Shown here: positions 47,235 through 57,161 of the stretch, piece by piece
Layout of the letters: the number at the start of each line of letters is the position of its first letter
Numbering within the stretch: the first letter of the stretch is position 1
Assembly: GCA_002110485.1 (NCBI GenBank)
Contig: MOWL01000088.1
Location: forward strand, 310,001-374,000
From: Emergomyces orientalis
Lineage: Eukaryota; Ascomycota; Eurotiomycetes; Onygenales; Ajellomycetaceae
Length of the DNA: 64,000 nucleotides
Direction: 5' to 3'
Translations under genes and position numbers: made by a program
The notes under the pieces: model-generated
What the model was told of the DNA's origin: nothing
What the model saw: the letters and a program-made list of their open reading frames with translations, nothing else
The model's database searches: none

Positions 47235-47976
47235 CCTGTGTCCAGTCAGGAGTATCAGGGGCCAGAGTCCCTCACGAGGCCACCATCCAATCAGTCTCGC
47301 CGCTACCATGGCTTTGCACTGTGGATGGCTGCGAACCAAGGCGACCAAGGAGCCAAGGACCTAGCAAGGGGCGGCGATGGCTGCTCTTGTGGAGTCTTGT
47401 CCCCTGGCTAAGGAGTCTTGGCGGAACATAGCCTTGTTCAAAGTGGGCAGCCTTCCCCATGCTTCCCAGGGATCTAGGGGAGAGCCCAAGAGAACAACCC
47501 TAAAGTACTGCACAAATAGCAAAACCCCCGTATTTGCCGTATTGTTTCTAATTCTGGTTACTGGCACTTCCACTTTCCTACTCCTGCACCATTCATCTAT
47601 CTCCTTTTCTCCTCTCCCTTCTCCTCTCCCACCTCTTTTCTTTCTCTCCGCGAGGATTACTTTCGTTCACTCCCTCCGTTCGTTCCTTTTTGTCATACGT
47701 TGTTTGCGGAATCCTCCAGTCAGTAGGAGTTTACGCTTCTGAAGGGAAGGAAGGTTAAATCAATTTAGAAAAAATTCGCCCATTTGGTTCCAGAACCACA
47801 GTGCGACATTAGTACTCGATGTTCTCTTGAACGGACTTGGAAACATCTCTTCATCTTCACCCCCCCCTTCTATCCAGTCTCTACCAAAACATAAATCTCA
47901 TTTGCTATAATTTGAAGGGAAGATAAAAGCACAACCTGTACATTCATTTGTTTAATATTTATTTCGGGCAACCATC

Positions 47977-50315
47977 ATGGGGGCTTTTCGATGGAAAGTG
48001 CTCCTCCTGCTAAACGTGCTGCTGGGTGTTGCTTCAGCTGTCACTATTTCAGGCGTGAGGGGCAACGTCAATCCCCAGACCGGCGAGCGACCTGCTCGTA
48101 AGGACATTAACAAGCTGCAGTGGTCTGGCCCTGAATGGGATCTCTACATCCAGGCCCTCAAGGCTTTCCAAGAGGAGGACCGGGAGGATATTGTGAGCTT
48201 TCACAAAGTTGCTGGTATGAACTGGCTCCAAGACTTCATGTATTGGTTATGGATATAGCTAATATTGGAATTTAGGTATTCATGGCTATCCTTATACCTC
48301 CTGGGATGGTGTTGAAGGTTTGGGCAACGCTGGCTACTGCTCTCATGGTTCGACTCTGTTTCCCGTATGGCATCGTCCTTACCTTGCCATGTATGAGGTA
48401 AGTGAAATTTGACTTCGTTATTACTAAAGATATTATATCTACTGGATTAATCAGGATTCTAACAGCAATTACCAATGGTAGGAGAGGATCTCGCGCCATG
48501 CCCAATCGATTGCCAACTCGTACCCCGCGGCCATCCGACCAATTTATCAAAAAGCTGCAACAGATTTGAGAATTCCGTACTGGGACTGGGCAAACGATCC
48601 CCAACTCCCCAGGTCTGTGATTACCCCAGAGCTTAATATTAATACATCGGAGGGATTGAGAACGATTCCGAACCCGCTTTACGACTACGCTATCAACCCA
48701 ACGCTTCAAGAAGGCTTCCCCAATGACCCTGTCAGTAACATTTCCGCGCCGGAACTAGACATTGATATACTTGTGCTTTCCGCTAACTCTTTACTCTTCA
48801 GCTACTTAAATATCGCAGGACCGTCCGCAACCCCAATGAGCAAGGTGAATCCCAAATCGAAGCGATCCAGAGGGCTTTGAACGCGAATGGGGCCCTGTAA
48901 GTTAAAATTTCAACTATAAAGTTATTCCTGCCATTTACCGCCTAACTAACAAACTTTAGCCTCCGAGTCAACACCTATCAGCTCCTAGCTGGCCAGACTA
49001 ACTACACTGTTTTTTCGACCGATTCGCTCCAGGACCGTGGTGGGAGTTACAACAACCTGGAGAACATTCACGGTCTCGTCCATGTTTCCGTCGGAGGGAA
49101 TGCTGGACACATGACCTACACCCCCTGGTCTGCCTATGACCCTATCTTCTGGCTCCACCACACGTTAGTAAAAAATGACACCTTCCGGCTCGTCAGGGGC
49201 GTACTAATTGGTGTTACAGCAACGTTGACCGCATCGTCGCTCTGTGGCAAGCTCTCCACCCCGAATCCTATGTAGAGCCTCTGCCAAACAGTGGCGGAGA
49301 CTTCATGAAGAAACCAGGAACTTTGGAAGATGCCAAAACTCGTACGTGCAACTCTTTTATTCAAAATATTCGAACCTATGGAAAGAAATAAAACTAACTC
49401 TTATCCCCAGCATTTACCCCCTTCCGTGACCCCAACAATGAATTCTACAACGCCGAAACCTCCCGCGGCTTGGCACGTTTCGGTTACACCTATCCCGAGA
49501 TCAAGGACTGGGACGGCGTTACCCCAGAGCAACTGTCTAGGAACGTGCGCATGGCAGTCAACCAGCTGTACAACAGACCAGGCGACAACAACAGCAGAAA
49601 GCGCAGCACCGCTCTCAGCGCCCGCGCCGCCCACTACCACGGTATGATCAAGCACAAGCGCATGCCCAACCTCGTCGAGGACACGCTGGACGACCTCAAG
49701 AAACTCAACTTCAAAATCGGGGAATTCTTTGAAGACCTCGGCAAATTCAGTCTGCTCAACTTCATCAACCTGGGCATCAACAACTTGGAGAAGCAGTGGG
49801 TTATCAACATCAGGGCGAATAAGTTCGCACTGCCGCACGCTTACAATATCCATTTCTTCCTCTCCGAGCCGCCCGAAGAGTCCTGCGACTGGCCATATGC
49901 CCCTAACCTGATCGGCACCTTCGCCTCTTTCGCCTCTTCCATGGGCTCCCCAGCCAACACGACGCGCGATATGTTCGGACAGATCCCGCTCTCGCATGTT
50001 CTCGCTGTGGTGTGGAACAGCAAGATGATTGTCGACTTGAAGGACACGACGATTCTACCGTTGCTGGAGAAGCATCTTGAGTGGCGTGTGCAGGATCTGA
50101 CAGGTAAAGTTGTGGATGCTGGTGAGCTTGTCGGTACCTCCTCGGGCCAATCCCACGGGCTGCAGATTACGATTGCGGAGCGTGATGTGGAGCCGTTGGC
50201 GGCCGATGATAAGGAGCGGGATCACTTCCCGATTCTTGGAGACTGGACGGTGTTTGAGGATATTACCCAAAAGGAGAAAAAGAAGGAGGGGTGCAAGGCC
50301 AAGTATACCGTTTAG
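47977..50315 (+). CDS. Secreted tyrosinase (type 3 copper polyphenol oxidase)
   Basis: Oxidises monophenols and diphenols to quinones, feeding melanin-type pigment. Seven exons, 47977-48214, 48276-48397, 48482-48730, 48802-48896, 48960-49163, 49220-49341 and 49411-50315, give about 644 aa. The signal peptide is MGAFRWKVLLLLNVLLGVASA. The CuA site comprises FHKVAGIHGYP, CSHGSTLFPVWHRPYLAMYE; the CuB site comprises ENIHGLVHVSVGG and YDPIFWLHHTNVDR. The conserved Tyr-x-Tyr-like and TPFRD linker leads to a long C-terminal domain with a basic SRKRS site (about residue 410) where a Kex2-type protease could remove the inhibitory C-terminal part. Exon 3 could also start at 48485, removing one Glu. 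The only long intact gene between 43.6 and 57 kb. Confidence 0.93.
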
Positions 50316-51093
50316 GGGGTGTTTTTTGCAATTTTTTCTTTCCTTTTTTTGGATAGAGTGAGAAAGGGAGAAAAGTTGGGAAAAGAAGGAGGAAAAAGGG
50401 GTGATCTACTTAAAGAAAAAAATCATATCAACGCGGCTCCCGTTACCGTTTTTCTCAGTTTTAGCCCCACGACCTTTTCCTCCCTTCTTTTCCTTAGTTT
50501 TCTTTTCTTTTTTTGTCCGTTGTTCTTTTGGTTCTTTCTATTCACGTGCCCAAATTTTCATGTCGTACATTATATATTTTTATTAGTATATATTATCCTC
50601 TGCAACTCTACCTACCTATTTATATACTATATCCCTGCTTGAGTCAGAGCCAGAATTTTTTAAATTTTTTTTTTTTTCCTTCTCAAATACTCATTTGAAA
50701 TTGGGCTTGCACCTTGTGAACGTATTTATGAGATTACACGTCAGCTGACCCCTCGCGTAGCTCAACTGACTACGGCTCTGAGACTTGACTGTTCTCACAT
50801 ACTGTATCCCTATGAGAAGAGTTTCATTTCAAAGCTATGGACAGAGGGTTCAGAAAAAGGATGGTCTTATTTGAGCCAAAAGAAGTGTTTCAAAACAACA
50901 CTTCTGTCAAAGATAATTTTGAGTGATCAGTCATTTTGTTGCAGTGCTTGCAACGCCAGGCCAGGATTTCGGATTGCAGGCCACAGTTTTGTGGTGCAAA
51001 ATTGTGGCTCTCTCATGTCACTGAAACAGCTGATGACCGGTAGGTACTGTAGAGTTGCATGCCCAACTTCTGTTACTGTGCATAAGGGAATAG
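50316..51093. other. Intergenic spacer, 3' of tyrosinase
   Basis: T-rich 3' flank of tyrosinase (50316-50690), then sequence without a supported gene up to the minisatellite. A GCGTAGCTCAACTGACTACG stretch at 50754-50773 recalls a tRNA A-box, but no matching B-box or cloverleaf was found. Confidence 0.5.
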
Positions 51094-51345
51094 TGGACCG
51101 AGAGAATGCTCGACCGGGAGAATGCTAGAACGGGAGACCTAGATAACGCTTGACCTAGGGATATGGTGAACAAGAGAATGATAGATCTAGAAAATGCTAA
51201 ACCTAGAACATGCTTGACCGGGAGAATGCTTGCTTGACCGGGAAAATGCTTGGCCGGGAAAATGCTAGACCTAAAGAACTTGACCAAGAGAGATTGCTAG
51301 ACTTAAGAGAACGTTAGACCTAGGAAATGCTTGACCGAGAGATGG
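51094..51345. repeat. Degenerate 16-bp minisatellite
   Basis: About 14 imperfect units of consensus TTGACCGGGAGAATGC, with variants such as TAGACCTAGGAAATGC. Two variant classes alternate (GACCGGGA and GACCTAGA cores). Several units have small insertions or deletions, so the period drifts. The unit length is not a multiple of three and no frame stays open across it, so it is not a coding repeat. It abuts the coding fragment at 51320-51727. Confidence 0.85.
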
Positions 51346-51727
51346 AACTAAGTTGGCTCATGCAGGCTTTGCATTCCAAATTAACCGTGAGTTCTTCTGT
51401 TTCTTTAGGTTCCGGGCATCCATCCTCCGCGCTATCGAGCCCTTTGACTGGAGTACTGGGTTCAGCGTTATTTCTGCTAAGGTACTCCATAAATCTTCTC
51501 CTGCATTCTCTTTCATCTGTGGAAAGAAACCTGTAGCGCACAAGGGCGCCGGCGTGTAGAGCATATACGTAAGCAGCAGTGGTGCCCCCCGGAATCCCTA
51601 TACTGATCGCGGATGCAGGGTGATTGTGTCGATGAGGTTGTCTCTGGCCGCGTCGGGGTATTGAGCCGGTCTGCGGCCATCCACTATTACCCAAGAGAGG
51701 TAACGTAATCACTGAACGCTCGGCCAC
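51320..51727 (-). pseudogene. Coding fragment, possible RING-type protein remnant
   Basis: A 135-codon open frame with no ATG at its 5' end. Its part from VYALHAGALVRYRFLSTDERECRRRFMEYL to EELTVNLECKACMSQLS looks like real protein. The final CKAC segment resembles the first Cys pair of a C3HC4 RING, in the context LECKxCMSQL seen in fungal RING proteins, but the rest of a RING is absent because the frame runs straight into the 16-bp minisatellite and stops. The family assignment is from memory and weak. The fragment suggests a gene truncated by repeat growth or rearrangement. Confidence 0.35.
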
Positions 51728-52148
51728 CAGATCTATATTACTCGATTCTTCAACAATGCAAGAAGATATTTACATTATGAATTAGTCATTAATAGTATAG
51801 ATGAAATAGATCATATAAATTCCTATAGTTAATTTGCAAAGCTGTTGTTGAGCTTAATAATTCATTTAGAATGAGAAGTAAATATTGTGATATAGTGGAA
51901 TTACTGGGAAGATGAAGTGGCATTAACTCAAAATTCTGGCGCGAGCGTTCGGTGGTTGATTACGTTACCCAATAAAAACTAATCACTTAAAATAAAATTA
52001 AAAAAAGAATGACCTGCAGGAACAGCTGACATCGCCGACATGAAGATATTCAACAAATCTGACACAACAAACACACAAAATCATGGACAGACATTGGCCG
52101 CAGACCTGCTTCTTCAAGTACATTTATACCTGTTGGAATACAGAGAAA
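51728..52148. other. AT-rich spacer
   Basis: No gene supported. Long AT-rich runs between the truncated fragment and the decayed nuclease-like gene. Confidence 0.5.
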
Positions 52149-53015
52149 CTAGCTCCGCATACTCACAGCTTCGTACCTTTTCAGTGCCCGAGCCACGAAT
52201 GCGAAAAGAAGGCGGCGGAACGTCATGCCCTTGGTTGAGCCAGATTCATCAAAGTAAGTGCCTCTCACCGCCCCGCCTATAGTAGATTGTTCATGAAGGT
52301 AATTGAAAATAAACATAGCATTCCAGTCAAACACCGCAACACTGGCTCATTGTTCCGAGTATTTCCCGGCTTGCTTTGAGAGCCAAACAGCATTCTCCTC
52401 AAGCAGCGTAAAATACGGCTCTCTACTGGCGGCCTTGCTCCTTTGTATCTCTAAGTTCTGCTCGATGGCTTCAGCAGGCGCAAAGTCATCTCGATGTATA
52501 ATGTGCGTATTTTTGACCTCAAGAACAGCAAGAATCTCCAGCAACGTTCCCTGGTCGGAATAAAGGGACCACTGCACGTCGAAACGACTTTTAGGTCCAC
52601 CGTATGACTCAGTTCCGCAGATAAGTTTGGTCCCGGCTGGGAGTATCTCCTGGAGAGCTATATTCACAGGATGGATGAATTGAAGTATAGAAATCCGCAA
52701 AACGTCAGCCTCTGTGTCCAAACGATGCTTTTTTTCCAGTATGGGCAGGCTAGCTTGAAGTGGACTGAAGGGCGTCACAGGGGGGAAATATCTTTCTGCG
52801 ATCGTCTGGAGAACCGAAGCATCTTCTTTGATGAAGACAGGTATTGCATTGATGTCAACGGTGGATTGAACAGTGGATTTGAATTCTCGATAGGAGCTCG
52901 TGAAGCCAAATTCGATCTCAGATGCTCTTGGCAATTTGCAGTTGAAAGACCGCGAGATTGTTGGGGCCATGGTTGTTATGAAATTGAGCAATGAGTATTG
53001 GCACAGTTGGAACAT
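52149..53015 (-). pseudogene. Decayed restriction-endonuclease-fold-like protein, one in-frame stop
   Basis: Reads 222 aa from the ATG at 53015 to a TGA at 52347-52349, then the same frame stays open for 65 more codons to a TAG at 52149. An alternative start is the ATG at 52970. The core SRFDVQWSLYSDQG...LAVLEVKN fits the Asp...Glu-x-Lys pattern of PD-(D/E)XK nuclease folds. The part past the stop, VAVFDWNAMFIFNYLHE, continues the fold in the way I recall from related fungal proteins, so the stop looks like damage and not a natural end. No GT lies near the stop, so an intron cannot easily remove it. It is divergent from the kinase-like relic, 410 bp away. Fungal proteins of this kind occur as multicopy families and as domains of Crinkler-RHS-type effectors; a function here is not shown. 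Confidence 0.6.
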
Positions 53016-53425
53016 AGATAGCTTTGCGTTTCTTGATTTATCTTATAGGTGTACATCCAGCTTTATATATTAAAGGTTTGCCCGAAAATTGAAAAACGAT
53101 AGTGCAAAGGGTTTGCTCAAATATTGGTAGTGAGAGGCGCTTACAGACAGCACGGGATTAGTGTATATTCCATTCCATGCCGCAGTAACATGCAACGCAG
53201 CCCCCAGTGTTCAATCAGCTGGGTGAAGTGATCATCACAATTAACAGCGTTTACCGGGTCTCCTTACTTTGCGCCAATGAAAAGAATATCGGGGCGCATC
53301 CGGAAAATCGGAAAGTCCGGAAACCGTGTGAGTGACGCGAGTCCACCAATTATATAAGAACCTCCTCCCGTTATCCACTGCCCGTCCACACCTATGCCAT
53401 ATTTCTATCGAACCACAAACGCCTC
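53016..53425. promoter_or_regulatory. Divergent promoter of the nuclease-like and kinase-like relics
   Basis: 410 bp between the two start codons. It contains ATTATATAAGAACC near 53349-53362, a TATA-like run about 65 bp upstream of the kinase-like start, and CTTTATATATTAAAGG near 53060-53075, a TATA-like palindrome about 50 bp upstream of the nuclease-like start. These suggest both were once transcribed outward. Confidence 0.45.
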
Positions 53426-54400
53426 ATGGATCTTCCATCCACCGACCTTCCAAAACCCCCAGTCCCTTATGTCGAGGGCTGGGTTTTCACCGCCGAATCA
53501 CACATTCCTCCACCACCTACACGAGTAACCAAAGACTGTTGCCGCAATTTTCAAACTGGCAGGGCGGAGAGAAGACAATTTCACCCACTTGAGCGGTGCT
53601 TGCGGCATCCTCCTTTACCAGGAAGCATGGGATCATGCACCGTCGACTTGAAGATTCTTAATTTATTGAGGGTCGGGGATGGCTGCAATGCGCAAGTTTT
53701 CACTGTCGAGGTTCTTGAAGTTAGACCTGATCCTCCATGCTTCCGGTCAGATAGAGCATTGGTTGCCAAAATATACGACCCTCTTTATTTCGATGATGAA
53801 GAAGGATTTCTTAATCCTTTTCTTTGTGTGGACAAACACTATACCCATGAAACCCATGCATATGATGTTCTGTCTGAGTCACAGGGGAAACAAGTACCCA
53901 GGTTCTACGGATCGTATTCATTGAATATTCCTGTTGAGGGGACTAAAATCCGGACTGTTCGACTTATTCTGCTGGAGTATATACCAGGCATATCAATGCA
54001 ACAAGCCAATCCACAAAAGTTTTCTTGCCGTTCTCACTAAGAGATCATGAAATCGGTTATCAACTTTGAAAGTCGAGTGTATGAGCAAAATATTTTACTC
54101 ACGGATCTAAGCCCTAGAAATGTCATCATGGTAGAGAAGCCCGGTTTTGATTCAAAACAAAATCTTCTGTTCCTTGACTTTGCTGGCGCTCTTTTTGGTC
54201 GGAGAAGAAATGATCCAGTTGCTATCGAATCAAACCTGTTCCTTGGTCAGTACATTTCACCTCTTCTACGGTGGAATAAAACTATGGCTATGCAATTCAA
54301 TGACTGGATTGATTGGGATTGGCAAGCCTGGATTGAAGCCGAGTACGCTTATACTACTACAACAATCACACCGGAAATGCGGGACACATACGGTCGATGA
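53426..54400 (+). pseudogene. Decayed kinase-like protein, one in-frame stop
   Basis: Reads 204 aa from the ATG at 53426 to a TAA at 54038-54040. The same frame then continues for about 119 codons to a stop at 54398. Kinase-like marks lie on both sides: the N-lobe has LLRVGDGCNAQVF and a Lys in LVAKIYDP before the stop. After it come LLTDLSPRNVIM (catalytic-loop Asp and Asn) and LFLDFAGALFG, where DFA replaces DFG. The protein resembles small fungal kinase-like proteins that form expanded families in Onygenales. The break falls between the N-lobe and the catalytic loop, so neither part alone would be an enzyme. No splice pair removing the stop was found. Confidence 0.65.
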
Positions 54401-57161
54401 CTTATCGCTATCGTTTGCTCACGTCTCGCACGGTAGAGGCCCACCGTGGGAGGCCTTTTTTACGCATCTCCCCGGACTAATGCTTTCTTTTTTCTTCATA
54501 CTTGATCTCGGTAATCGCATCTGATGACGAGAATGCCGGTTATGACGCTGAACGCGTATGTGGACCTCCAGAGATTGCTAAGGAGAGGTGCAAATAGTTA
54601 ACAGAGAGATGCTGGTGAGACGATGCCGCTAGAATAGTTTGAAATCAAAAGGAGAATACGAATAATCACGTGATTAAATTAGTCCATATTGAGAATGGTG
54701 AGTCAATGTTTACCACCTGCTTGTAGACTTCAGACTCAGTTAAGAGCCATGCAAGTGCATGATCTATAAGAAAATAAAAAAGAAGTGAGAGATATTGAAT
54801 TTAGATAGAGATCTCATATATTATTATTATATTATACACCATCTAATCACAAGAATATGTGGGAAGACTATCTATTTTATCTAACAAAAAAAACCATGTA
54901 ACAAGAAAACTTATTACTGAACTAAAAACCTCATGCACTAATAAATATATGCAACAATTTTTACAAGGCTTTGGATTACCGGGGACCAGCATCTGCTGTC
55001 CTCAAAGAGAGAAGAAAGAATGAGATAAAGAAGAGAGAGATGAACAAAAGAAAATAACACACTGAACACTTTTGAACATGTGCCCGCGTGTCAGTGAGTG
55101 AAATGCGTCAACTGCACTCTAGAACATAGGAAATCGCGCTTCTAGCGCGGAATGAGTGTGAGGATGTGCCATGAGCACGGATTAGAGATCTCATATAAAT
55201 AAGATGCAGAGCAGTTATATTACATTTTCATACAGTGGTGGCGCTCGCTAGCTGATATAGCGGTAAATTTATTGATGGCACTAATCAAAACTTTTGGTAG
55301 AGTCCTCGGTAGTGCCTTTAAAATAAAAACAGAAGTGAAATCTGAAATGGCTTTTTAAAAAAGCCTGTGAGGGAACCAACCCCGGAAAGAGAGTTAGCAC
55401 GAGTGAACATGGTTGATATGGTAACTGTTTTCAAACGATGGGGGGCTCTGTTTTGCATTCAGTGTCTCATCGAGTCATGCTTCATTGAACTGAACTGTAT
55501 GCATGATTGCACCCGCATAGATCGCGGAGGTTTTTCTAAAATAATTGTTCATGCAGTATGGAGTACAAAGAGACAGTAGCGAGAACTACATCTCAACATC
55601 CATTCCCACCCTCTTTACCTAGCGCCCCGCCCCCAAATCAACCTCTGCCTCAGCCACCGCCCAGCTGCCGGTCCCGAATCCTGTACGTAATAGGGCGCTC
55701 AAAGCAGACTAGCTGGACTGCCGCAGTTGGGATTGGGCGCTGGACAGGGGATTTGGGTTCCGCAGCCAATTGGCGGGGAGATGCTTATCTCTGGGCAGCA
55801 GGAAGCAGAGCCAACGAACGGCATGTGAAAGGGAGGGGAGGGGGGGCTGGGGATGGTGGGGAAGAGCGAAGAGATCAAGCAGGAGATGCGTGAGGAAATA
55901 CTGAGCGAAAGAGTATGTGTAAAATTTAAAAAAAAAAGGAGGAAATTCTGCGGACTAGTCGGGTTGTTAAAGTGATAGTAGGGAGCAATTGTGTGGGGTA
56001 TATCTGCAAGTATTAAATAGAGAAGAAGTAGTTGTTCTTCACCAAAATATGCCTCGGGTAGCTAATTATCGCGGTTAAACCGAAAATAAAATAAATAATA
56101 ATAATAATTGAACGGAAAAATATTGTTGAAAGAACTTCCTCTCGAGATCGAATATCTCTTACGTCTTGGAAACTGCACTGCCCTGTCAATCGTTGCAGTT
56201 GATATATGGATATTCTCCTTCTGCGTCCGCTGCTGGAAGCCCGGGAGACGAAGGGGGGTGTGGAGTGAAACAAGAGCAAAACGGAAATAGAAAAAACTAA
56301 TTAAAAAATAAAAAGCTAGATAGATAACATGAGGAGCAGATGGACTTTGCGTTGCCAGATTTGATTGAACTGCCCGCTGTGTAATTAATAGCTTCCCCGA
56401 TGTCCTGTGTCTCTCTCTTTTCTCCAGATTTCCAACCCACAAACTTGCTCCGGATCTCCCTCATTCAATATCCACCCTGCCCTTTGTTCTGACAAGTGGT
56501 GGATCCAAAGCTTCCCTGCGCCTTGCCTGGCGGCGTTTGCTGCTCGCGTTGGAGAATAATACTAAGAAAGAGACAAGAGAAGAAAAGGTAGAGGTATCAT
56601 CTTTTACGTCACCGGCTGGGCAATTTGATTTATTATATTGATTATTGAGTTTCTATTGTCTCTCTCTGTTTACCCCTCTCTCCATTCCCTATCATTTTTT
56701 TTTTAATAAACCATTTGCGAGGTACCGCGCTTTTGTATGAGAATTGCCACTTCCAACCTTGTACCGGCTCCATTCCTCATCAATTTCGACTCAGCGAACT
56801 TCAAGCTCCAACCCATCAGACATCGCACATCTCTCCAACTCCCCAGGCAACACTCCTCCTCGATAAACTCCCCCATTTTCCCTGGACGGATGCTATCTGC
56901 TACAATTGATTGTCAGGTTGCTGCTTTGAACTGCCTGAGCTAGCTACATAGCCTCAAACCGAGGGGGGGGTTATCGTTCTAATTTCAAAATTGTGTCGTC
57001 CATCAATTCGATATCTGCCATTCAGTTGCAGGCAACCGGGGTAAAATTCCCAGCAAGCTATCACAGGCGAAAAGAGGAAGGAAAAAGGAATGCCTGTCTA
57101 CCCCCCCGATTTATTTGCGAATCGTTTTCCTTTTGGTTTTCTTCTTGTTTGGTTTTGAGGG
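54401..57161. other. Gene-poor spacer upstream of the transcription factor
   Basis: 2.8 kb without a supported gene. The left half is AT-rich and contains a possible LTR remnant (54896-55235). The right half, from about 56400, is CT-rich with long pyrimidine tracts and is probably the extended promoter and leader of the Zn2Cys6 gene. Short upstream ATGs at about 56715-56940 may be leader uORFs; this is not certain. Confidence 0.45.
54896..55235 (+). mobile_element. Possible LTR remnant with primer-binding-like site
   Basis: A stretch starting TGTAACAAG and ending TTTTCATACA, with a TATA-like CATATAAATAAG near 55190. It is followed directly by G and TGGTGGCGCTCGCTAG, which begins with TGG like a tRNA-primed binding site. 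No second LTR, gag frame or target duplication was found, so this is tentative. A block AGAGATCTCATATA occurs both at 54809 and 55185. Confidence 0.25.

Larger units (their letters stand above)
43630..47976. other. Long gene-poor spacer upstream of tyrosinase
   Basis: 4.3 kb with no gene I can support. An 80-codon frame at 45802-46041 (minus) is coding-like in composition (TWRVDGCGLSRRIEG, YVDRVYSTRALTPERR) but has no start, splice partner or family. Two TACGGAGTA motifs and an ATT-repeat run (46077-46097) occur. Base composition alternates between AT-rich and balanced patches, as in decayed repeats. The last part (47500-47976), with CT-rich tracts, is the tyrosinase promoter and leader. Confidence 0.5.

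Noticed and set aside
47111..47742. Several overlapping frames upstream of tyrosinase
   Set aside because: All frames are equally open because of local GC content, and none has a start context, intron pattern or domain.
50747..50860. tRNA-like A-box (TAGCTCAACTGACTACG)
   Set aside because: No B-box with GGTTCRA at proper distance and no cloverleaf could be drawn.
51094..51345. CRISPR-like direct repeats
   Set aside because: The units are contiguous and degenerate with no unique spacers, and the genome is eukaryotic. It is a minisatellite.
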